DNA from: Candidatus Aquiluna sp. XM-24bin5 | GTDB taxonomy: Bacteria > Actinomycetota > Actinomycetia > Actinomycetales > Microbacteriaceae | Length of the DNA: 6,534 nt | Assembly (NCBI GenBank): GCA_003149555.1 | Contig: QCWE01000003.1 | Coordinates: forward strand, 1-6,534 | Direction: 5' to 3' | In this document: one piece after another, positions 1-4,862 of the stretch | Position numbering within the stretch: position 1 is the first letter of the stretch | How the letters are laid out: every line of letters starts with the position of its first letter | Translations under genes and position numbers: made by a program | Notes under the pieces: generated by a model | Seen by the model: the letters and a program-made list of their open reading frames with translations, nothing else | Told to the model about the DNA's origin: nothing | The model's database searches: none

Positions 1-161
1 TGAGCAGTAAAATATTCTCTATATTAAAAATATGATACCATCACCTTCTCCCAGAAGGTCGCAATATGTATTAAATTACAACCTCTATTGAGAGAGCGGC
101 GCATTTCTTTCTTACGCGAGAGAGTTAAAAAAGTGCTTCCAATGACTAATATCTCAAATTT
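1..161. other. AT-rich non-coding stretch downstream of the FkbM gene
   Basis: This stretch follows the stop codon of the last gene. By hand count the first 60 bases hold 20 G or C and the next 60 hold 24, well below most of the flippase gene. I see no convincing reading frame. It contains a short perfect hairpin (43-59) and two copies of GAGAGAG (90-96 and 118-124). It is probably the 3' trailer of the cluster, and the next gene must lie beyond position 1. Confidence 0.6.
43..59 (-). terminator. Possible weak terminator hairpin after the FkbM gene
   Basis: ACCTTCT and AGAAGGT form a perfect 7-bp inverted repeat around a 3-base loop. Read on the minus strand, a TTTTT run follows only about 10 bases after the stem, and the sequence between is not T-rich. 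The stem also lies about 100 bases past the FkbM stop codon. The geometry is therefore not that of a classic rho-independent terminator. It could still pause or protect the end of the transcript. Confidence 0.25.
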
Positions 162-959
162 TTACCATAATTCTTTCGGAAGAAATAGGAAATTCTGCAG
201 ACCATGATATTGAACGGTAACTTCTTTCAATTGATAGTTAATTTCATTAAAGTATTGAGTCACGAATTCTTTAGTATTATTATCAACCTCTACAAAGACA
301 GAGGGGCGCCAGCGGGCGATAGTTTTGCATAAGCCGCTGAGGCACTCGCGCTCGTGGCCTTCAACATCTATCTTTATGAAGCTGATATCCTGTGTTGATG
401 AGAGAGCCTCATCGCCAATTTGGAGCTCACAGGTCCAACGTTCAACTATCTCATCTTGGAAACAGCGGTTTGTATTGCCAAGGTATGATCCGCCAATATT
501 ATTTGTCGGGGTTTGAATGGTGCCCGTTCCTGCACGATCTGAGAGCGCCGCACGCGTCGGCATTATTCTCTCAAAGAGGCCATTTTCAATTATATTAATA
601 TAAAGATATCCATACGTGCGCGGGTGTGGCTCAAAACAAACTATCTTCCGATCAGGGAATGTCTTCGCCAGAAAAATTGCATGGTTTCCTACATTTGCGC
701 CAATATCAACAAAAGTTCCAGGCCGATAATATTTAGCAATAAGCTGTAAATCAGCCTGCTCGTAATACTCGCCCCTAAGGTGAAACAGCTGGATACTGTC
801 ATCTGGATCATATGATAGAAAATGCGCGAGTTTAGAGCCTGAGCCTACCCTACAATTAGTTGGAAACCGGTTGGTCTTCATCACTCTATAATCCCACCCC
901 TTCTTATGGATTATCTTGATATCAAATTTCTTCAGCGTATTTTTTAAAAATTTCTTCAT
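162..959 (-). CDS. FkbM-family SAM-dependent methyltransferase
   Basis: This 265-residue protein belongs to the FkbM family (Methyltransf_21), which transfers methyl groups from S-adenosylmethionine, usually to hydroxyl groups of sugars or polyketides. The SAM-binding motif I, VDIGANVGNHA, is at residues 84-94. It is followed by an acidic strand end, CFEPHP (108-113). The family signature IKIDVEGHE lies at 195-203, and the strand FVEVD sits at about 222-226. There is no signal peptide or membrane segment, so it should be cytoplasmic. I chose the ATG at 959 (MKKFLKN). It lies 11 bases after the glycosyltransferase stop and gives a typical basic N-terminus. An upstream in-frame ATG at 992 would add 11 residues and overlap that gene by 22 bases. 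Neither start has a clear ribosome binding site. It probably O-methylates a sugar of the glycan made here. The acceptor cannot be read from sequence. Confidence 0.9.
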   Translation of the reverse strand: MKKFLKNTLKKFDIKIIHKKGWDYRVMKTNRFPTNCRVGSGSKLAHFLSYDPDDSIQLFHLRGEYYEQADLQLIAKYYRPGTFVDIGANVGNHAIFLAKTFPDRKIVCFEPHPRTYGYLYINIIENGLFERIMPTRAALSDRAGTGTIQTPTNNIGGSYLGNTNRCFQDEIVERWTCELQIGDEALSSTQDISFIKIDVEGHERECLSGLCKTIARWRPSVFVEVDNNTKEFVTQYFNEINYQLKEVTVQYHGLQNFLFLPKELW

Positions 960-970
960 CAGTAGGAAAC

Positions 971-2044
971 TCAGTGAGTGGATTGGATCCATTCCATTAG
1001 AGACTTGGACTTAAAGTGTTCGACGGCAAAGGCTCGGGCGGTAATACTTAAACGATCCCGCATCGCTTCTGACGCAAGCAAGCTGCAGATTGCATCGGCA
1101 AGGGCTGTAGGTTCCTCTGCTAGCAATATATGAGGAGTGATTTTGGGAAAAAATGCTTCGGCACCGCGTGTGTTCGTGACGAGTGGGATGCCTGCGGCCA
1201 TTGCCTCCATCAGCTTGTTCTTTACTCCGGACCCTTGCAACATCGGCATCACATAGACATCGACCTCGGACAACACCGCGCGCATGTCCTCAACTTGCCC
1301 CATTACCTTAACCCCTCGCTGCGAGCTTAGCGCTGCAATACGGGATACAACTGGGCCACCAATGATACGGAATTCTGCGTCAGGGTTACGGTTAAGTATA
1401 TGCGGCATTAGTTCATGAACAATATACTCTACAGCGCTAACATTAGGGTCCCAAGTCATAATACCGTGGAAACCAAGCACATAAGCATTCCGGCGCTTGT
1501 AATACAGTGGAGGAGCATCTACCCACTCGCTTCCGTTTGGAGCCGAAACCACTGTCGCCGCTCCACCCAGAAACGCTCTGGCATCTGTTTCAGCTGCCGC
1601 GAGAAGAGTCCAAGATACGGATTTCGCTTTTCTTTCAATAATGCGATTGCGAAAAAACTGTAAAAGCGCATTAGATCGTTTTAGAAAATTACTCCAATGA
1701 AGAAACCGAAAGCGTCTTGAAAAATAAACTGAGTATGAATCAACAATGTCAACAAAATCTGGCGTGACTCCACTTTCACGCAACCTTAATGCAAGCTCAA
1801 GACCCTGTACGAATAATTTCCCACCATGTTCTTGGTGAGAGATGCATGATTTGATTAGTGTGGAATAGTCATTTTTTATTAGGTTTCGCCATTTGAGTGG
1901 TTCCTTATTTATTAAGTCTACTTCAGGCATACTGCTGAGAAAGTAACATTGGTAATTACCCTGTTCACAAAGATGCCAAAAACGCAAAGATCTGCCGTTT
2001 GCGGCTTCGAGTGGTTCTAATTCAGTGATTGCTATAACCTTCAT
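971..2044 (-). CDS. GT4-type glycosyltransferase (group 1), EPS/LPS type
   Basis: This 357-residue protein looks like a retaining GT-B glycosyltransferase of family GT4, which moves a sugar from a nucleotide donor to a growing lipid-linked glycan at the inner face of the membrane. The N-terminal half shows NGRSLRFWHL (16-25) and a PDFVDIVDSYS segment (95-105), as in sugar transferases of EPS loci. The C-terminal donor domain is clearer: VSAPNGSEW (166-174), LGFHGIMTWDPNVSAVEY (190-207), FRIIGG (225-230) and GSGVKNKLMEAMAAG (271-285). That last block ends in the region where the family's conserved glutamate sits. The ATG at 2044 is preferred because it overlaps the flippase stop in an ATGA. 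A TTG five codons upstream is less likely. Translation is probably coupled to the flippase. The sugar specificity is unknown. Confidence 0.9.
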   Translation of the reverse strand: MKVIAITELEPLEAANGRSLRFWHLCEQGNYQCYFLSSMPEVDLINKEPLKWRNLIKNDYSTLIKSCISHQEHGGKLFVQGLELALRLRESGVTPDFVDIVDSYSVYFSRRFRFLHWSNFLKRSNALLQFFRNRIIERKAKSVSWTLLAAAETDARAFLGGAATVVSAPNGSEWVDAPPLYYKRRNAYVLGFHGIMTWDPNVSAVEYIVHELMPHILNRNPDAEFRIIGGPVVSRIAALSSQRGVKVMGQVEDMRAVLSEVDVYVMPMLQGSGVKNKLMEAMAAGIPLVTNTRGAEAFFPKITPHILLAEEPTALADAICSLLASEAMRDRLSITARAFAVEHFKSKSLMEWIQSTH

Positions 2045-3303
2045 ATTTTGGCCGCGCAAAATAAAATATAGCCCAAATTACGCCGAAGGATTGGAAGGAG
2101 ATAAATGTGGGCTAAAACAATCATTAAAAGGAAGGAGAGCGCAGCCCCCAGAGTACCCAGGGTCGGGATAAGTGCCCAAGCCGTCAGTGCCCCGCCACCC
2201 AAGCCCAAAGTGACCCCAATCCAAACATCTCGCTCCCTACCGAGAGTGATCATCAGAGCGACAACGGGCCCCAACGCGCTGACCACTACCCACCCGAATA
2301 GTATGATAATCATCGGGATCTGCGCCTCTTTAAAACTCTCTCCATAAAGGTGAAGGTAAGGTCCGGACACGGTCGCTGCTATAACCGCCACCAGCAGGGT
2401 AGCAATGAAAGAGACCCTTGTTGCTTGGAGAACTTCATGATCGCGCGCCAGAATTTCGCCCGCGGCGTGCAGGCGTATGATCCGCGGCGTATAGATCGCG
2501 AGAACTGATGCGTGCAGAAGAGACACCCCATTCCCTGCTCGCGACGCTGCAAAAAAGTGAGCCACATCTTCGGGTGAGGCAAGAACCGATAGCCAAAGGA
2601 TCTCGGCTTGCTGCGTGGCATTTATGAGAACCTGAATAAGCGCGAAATTGAAACCCGCCAAGGCTACAATCCGATGAGTAGGTCCCGGGCGCAGACTAAA
2701 AGCAGCTTGAACAGCATGATGGATGACCTCAACCTTTACACGCCATATCAGCCAGAGTGCTACGGCTGATGTAACCGCACTAGCGAGTATTTGAGCTGTC
2801 AAAGCGCTCACCCAGAGTGGGCCCATAGTCAATGTTGTCAACACCAAGAAAACTAGCGCCAATGCAGGGCGTAATATTCCTATAATCACAGCAGAGATTT
2901 CGACACGTTCGATGCCATTCAAAACAGCGGATGCAAAAGCTGCCCCCATGCCTGTCAGTATGACAAGAAAAACCACTAATCCTGCTTGGCCAAAAGCAAG
3001 CCAGATGATCGACAAGATCAGGATCGAGACCGAGCCAAGAAGTGCAATCCACTGTAGCACGATTGCGAGTCGTTCGTTTGACCCACTTCCTCGCGCCGCA
3101 GCGGTCTCTCGTTCCAATAGTTGCGGCAAACCTGCGCCAGCAACTACCGTAAAAAGTCCCACCACGGCCATCAGGGCGACATAATCACCGAAATTTCCAA
3201 CACCTAGTAGTCTTGCAGCAAGAATTGAGAACCCAAGTGAAAGAAGAACTGATGCAAGACGGACAAAGTAAAGTCGAATTATTGGAAAAATTCTTGTAAT
3301 CAT
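2041..3303 (-). CDS. Wzx-like polysaccharide flippase
   Basis: This is a 420-residue integral membrane protein of the MOP/MATE exporter superfamily. Proteins of this kind flip lipid-linked oligosaccharide repeats from the cytoplasmic to the periplasmic face. The sequence holds about a dozen hydrophobic segments, for example near residues 13-33, 39-61, 82-104, 108-128, 163-187, 213-235, 295-317, 327-351, 361-380 and 383-405. The N-terminal pattern SILAARLLGVGNFGDY (26-41) is typical of these flippases, as is the following Q-L-L-E-R-E-T segment. The length is usual for the family. The ATG at 3303 gives the standard N-terminus. A GTG at 3339 would add 12 hydrophilic residues and is less likely. 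No good ribosome binding site precedes the ATG, but a TGA of an upstream open frame overlaps it as ATGA. The 3' end overlaps the glycosyltransferase by 4 bases. Confidence 0.9.
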   Translation of the reverse strand: MITRIFPIIRLYFVRLASVLLSLGFSILAARLLGVGNFGDYVALMAVVGLFTVVAGAGLPQLLERETAAARGSGSNERLAIVLQWIALLGSVSILILSIIWLAFGQAGLVVFLVILTGMGAAFASAVLNGIERVEISAVIIGILRPALALVFLVLTTLTMGPLWVSALTAQILASAVTSAVALWLIWRVKVEVIHHAVQAAFSLRPGPTHRIVALAGFNFALIQVLINATQQAEILWLSVLASPEDVAHFFAASRAGNGVSLLHASVLAIYTPRIIRLHAAGEILARDHEVLQATRVSFIATLLVAVIAATVSGPYLHLYGESFKEAQIPMIIILFGWVVVSALGPVVALMITLGRERDVWIGVTLGLGGGALTAWALIPTLGTLGAALSFLLMIVLAHIYLLPILRRNLGYILFCAAKI

Positions 3304-3449
3304 TCGAGGAGAAGTGCGCCAGTTCTTTCGTGGCAGCACGGTTCTACCAACTGAACATTTGTCGTCGACGCAGAGTTTAAGCCACGCATAAGGCTAACAT
3401 TCACGTTAGTATCCAATAACAATTCACCAAGTCGAGCATACAAAGGTTT
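3300..3449 (-). other. Open frame continuing past the methyltransferase stop to the flippase ATG
   Basis: After the TGA of the methyltransferase (3450-3452) the same frame stays open for 49 codons. It ends in a TGA at 3300-3302 that overlaps the flippase ATG as ATGA. Possible starts inside it are a TTG at 3443 and an ATG at 3389, which would give 29 residues. The predicted residues (for example LYARLGELLLD near the start and CCHERTGALLLE at the end) match nothing I recognise. An open run of this length can occur by chance. It could be a small coupling peptide, a former extension or simply spacer. The spacer also has a weak 5-bp hairpin (3394-3409). Confidence 0.25.
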
Positions 3450-4103
3450 TCAACATGGCCGCCGGGCCTCAAGGGCCAGTTCGTCGCGTCCGGTATCGAC
3501 AAAGCGGCCTTCGTCTTCGACAAGAGCGAATATTGGGTCCTCTGCGTCACCAAAACGGCATCGACGGATACTGACAAAACCAGTTTGGGCAAGTAGTGCG
3601 GTCATAGCAGCCTCATCGTACATCCAACGGTGATCGGAATTGCCGAAAACCCGGCACATACGCCTGATAAAGCCTGTTGCTGCATTCCCCTGCCCGAGGT
3701 GGGCCTTGCGGATGAATTCATCTGCTGCGTTGGAATCACCGCGATCACGGGCTCTCAAAAATTCCTCGGCTCGCCAGGCCAGATCAGGAACAACAAGCCG
3801 GAAGACACCATCTGGCCTGAGCATTCTGTAAGTGTTCTCGAGAGCAATTATGACGCTCTCTCGATCAATGTGCTCAAGCACGTGGCTGCAGTACACAGCT
3901 CTTGCACATCCCTCCGGCACTGGAAGACCTCGGACGATATCTCCGTATCGAACATTCTTTGGGAACAAGCGTGTACCGGATGCCTCAAAGGCTCGACTTA
4001 CGAACGGAAGTCGTTCAAGTCTCAATCGCGGTGACGCATCGAAATTCAGCCAACCGTCAGGGCAGGAAAGCCCGCATCCATATTGCACATATTCAGGCGT
4101 CAT
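3450..4103 (-). CDS. Class I SAM-dependent methyltransferase
   Basis: This 217-residue protein resembles the small methyltransferases common in glycan clusters (Methyltransf_11-like fold). A short motif I, VQYGCG (6-11), is followed by GWLNFDASP (17-25), where the aspartate would mark the SAM-binding acidic position. YCSHVLEHID (71-80) is the typical motif after strand 4, and YRMLRPDGVFRLVVPDL (92-108) forms the following helix and strand. HRWMYDEAAMTALLAQTGF (158-176) is a conserved C-terminal element of this subgroup. The start is fixed by an in-frame TGA directly before the ATG at 4103. The protein ends in LALEARRPC, close to where relatives end, so I take the TGA at 3450 as genuine. No clear ribosome binding site precedes it. 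It is cytoplasmic, with an unknown acceptor, probably a sugar or nucleotide-sugar in this pathway. Confidence 0.85.
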   Translation of the reverse strand: MTPEYVQYGCGLSCPDGWLNFDASPRLRLERLPFVSRAFEASGTRLFPKNVRYGDIVRGLPVPEGCARAVYCSHVLEHIDRESVIIALENTYRMLRPDGVFRLVVPDLAWRAEEFLRARDRGDSNAADEFIRKAHLGQGNAATGFIRRMCRVFGNSDHRWMYDEAAMTALLAQTGFVSIRRCRFGDAEDPIFALVEDEGRFVDTGRDELALEARRPC

Positions 4104-4120
4104 TCATGATACCAAAGAGT

Positions 4121-4252
4121 TCATAGAAATATGGGCCAACTACTTGCTCTGTCCGCGTGTAAACCTCCAAATGCCTGATAATGCAAATCCTCAAGCTTAC
4201 TCGCAACATACCGCAATACCAACTTGGCGTGGTTGCGATCTATTATAGCCAT
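4121..4252 (-). CDS. Possible 43-residue small ORF between regulator and methyltransferase
   Basis: An ATG at 4252 opens a 43-codon frame that ends at 4121. It starts 13 bases after the regulator's stop codon and ends 17 bases before the methyltransferase ATG, so it fills the gap neatly. Its first residues read MAIIDRNHAKLVLRYVASKL, which could form an amphipathic helix, but I recognise no family. No ribosome binding site is visible, and a TATAAT hexamer lies inside its first codons. It may be a chance frame, a decayed gene end or a true small protein. The evidence is only position and openness. Confidence 0.2.
   Translation of the reverse strand: MAIIDRNHAKLVLRYVASKLEDLHYQAFGGLHADRASSWPIFL
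4242..4247 (-). promoter_or_regulatory. Candidate -10 box (TATAAT) ahead of the methyltransferase
   Basis: Read on the minus strand the bases are an exact TATAAT, about 140 bases upstream of the methyltransferase ATG and about 20 bases after the regulator's stop. No recognisable -35 hexamer lies at a 16-18-base spacing, and the TG of an extended -10 is displaced by one base. It could give the biosynthesis genes a start separate from the regulator, or be a chance match. Confidence 0.25.
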
Positions 4253-4265
4253 TGAAGGACACAGA

Positions 4266-4616
4266 TCATCTAGCAGGACGGCCAGCATCATTCTCTAAAT
4301 CAGCTTCCAACCCCTCAATTTCTGCCTTTAGCGCTTCATATTCAGCATATTTGCGCCTGAGAAACCCAAGCGTTAATCGCGCTTTGGCTTCAATACCGCT
4401 TGGCGTCAAAATGTAGGCATATCGTAGCTTATTTTTGGATGTTCGAAAATTTTGGATCTTGATGTGGCCTTTTTCAACAAGCGCCCGCAATAAATAGTTC
4501 GCAGCCCCAAGACTAATACCCAGTGCCTCCGCAACCTCTCGCTGCGGCATTTCAGGATTTCGCTCCAGAAGCCGTAGAACGCGGAAATGTGCATCTTCAT
4601 TTTCAGGACGGGACAT
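4266..4616 (-). CDS. EPS-associated MarR-family transcriptional regulator
   Basis: This 116-residue protein matches the EPS-associated MarR group known from exopolysaccharide gene clusters. It has a winged helix-turn-helix at about residues 8-73. The first helix contains HFRVLRLLERNPE (10-22), followed by QREVAEALGISLGAANYLLRAL (25-46) with the recognition helix around 35-47. The wing is NFRTSKNKLRYAYILTPSG (56-74). The tail (about 78-108: RRKYAEYEALKAEIEGLEADL) is strongly charged, heptad-like and probably a dimerising coiled coil. The ATG at 4616 (MSRPENEDAHF) fits the family; a TTG nine codons upstream is less likely. A cluster of palindromes lies 33-90 bases upstream, suggesting autoregulation or control by another factor. 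As the first gene ahead of methyltransferase, flippase and glycosyltransferase genes, it probably regulates them. Its ligand and targets are inferred, not seen. Confidence 0.9.
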   Translation of the reverse strand: MSRPENEDAHFRVLRLLERNPEMPQREVAEALGISLGAANYLLRALVEKGHIKIQNFRTSKNKLRYAYILTPSGIEAKARLTLGFLRRKYAEYEALKAEIEGLEADLENDAGRPAR

Positions 4617-4648
4617 CAGGACAAACGCATAGCTGCCGCACAAGCACT

Positions 4649-4661
4649 CACCACAATGGTG
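4649..4661. promoter_or_regulatory. Palindrome in the leader of the MarR-type gene
   Basis: CACCA and TGGTG form a perfect 5-bp inverted repeat around CAA, centred about 39 bases before the regulator's start codon. On the minus strand the flanks AGCA and TGCT can extend it into a bulged hairpin. It is the nearest of three palindromes and could be an operator half or a leader RNA structure. It is short enough to be chance. Confidence 0.25.
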
Positions 4662-4670
4662 CTAACAATA

Positions 4671-4688
4671 AGATACCTATGGGTATCT
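4671..4688. promoter_or_regulatory. Palindrome upstream of the MarR-type gene (candidate operator 1)
   Basis: AGATACC and GGTATCT are perfect 7-bp arms around a 4-base spacer (TATG). The centre lies 18 bases from that of the next palindrome, just under two helical turns, so bound dimers would sit close together on nearly the same face. The position, 55-72 bases before the regulator's ATG, suits an operator. No convincing -35/-10 pair was found to anchor it. Confidence 0.45.
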
Positions 4689-4689
4689 A

Positions 4690-4705
4690 CGTTCATAAAT
4701 GAACG
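4690..4705. promoter_or_regulatory. Palindrome upstream of the MarR-type gene (candidate operator 2)
   Basis: CGTTCAT and ATGAACG are perfect 7-bp arms around AA, giving a 16-base near-continuous palindrome. This is the dyad size expected for a dimeric winged-helix regulator. It begins one base after the neighbouring palindrome. Its arms differ from that one, so two different proteins, or one flexible protein, would be needed to use both. Confidence 0.45.
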
Positions 4706-4828
4706 ATAGCACTTGCTTGTTGAGATAGGAAGTTGAAAAGATGTCGTCACACCGACTGTCCATCTTCAAAGACTGCGTAAAAGGCTCTTCCTTGTAAGAT
4801 CCCGTTGACCCTAACGATAGCTACGCAA

Positions 4829-4856
4829 CTGAAAGCGCTCACTGAAGCGCTTTCAG
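4829..4856 (-). terminator. Perfect 11-bp hairpin after the lectin-like gene
   Basis: CTGAAAGCGCT (4829-4839) and AGCGCTTTCAG (4846-4856) are exact reverse complements around a 6-base loop. The stem starts 6 bases after the stop codon of the lectin-like gene. No T-run follows on the minus strand, so it is not a textbook rho-independent terminator. Position and strength still favour a role in ending or stabilising the 3' end of that transcript. It separates the lectin-like gene from the regulator. Confidence 0.55.
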
Positions 4857-4862
4857 CACTGC

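Noticed and set aside
90..124. Two GAGAGAG copies as a mobile element or attachment-site repeat.
   Set aside because: Only seven low-complexity bases are shared, with no transposase, no longer repeat and no target duplication.
3304..3339. Longer flippase start at GTG 3339.
   Set aside because: It adds 12 hydrophilic residues before a typical flippase N-terminus and lacks a better ribosome binding site. The ATG at 3303 also shows the ATGA overlap.
3329..3356. tRNA-like segment: on the minus strand GTTCAGTTGGTAGAAC looks like a tRNA D-arm, next to a small CGTG/CACG stem.
   Set aside because: The D-arm likeness is good, but no anticodon stem of correct geometry, no T-arm and no acceptor stem can be formed around it. 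At most it is a decayed tRNA fragment; chance is simpler.
3450..3452. Methyltransferase as a pseudogene broken by a premature TGA.
   Set aside because: The protein already contains all expected blocks and ends in the usual LALEA-type strand, so the stop looks natural. The open tail is reported separately.
3630..4248. Plus-strand open frames of about 134 and 138 codons opposite the methyltransferase.
   Set aside because: They are antisense to a gene with clear motifs, overlap each other, and their translations show no domain pattern. The second also runs into the spacer without a ribosome binding site.
4617..4643. Longer regulator start at TTG 4643.
   Set aside because: The nine extra residues do not fit the usual start of EPS-type MarR proteins, and the ATG at 4616 gives a normal N-terminus.
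4843..4855. LacI-family operator (TGAAGCGCTTTCA).
   Set aside because: It is one base short of the symmetrical dyad, lies downstream of a gene and far from the next start, and is better explained as one arm of the hairpin.
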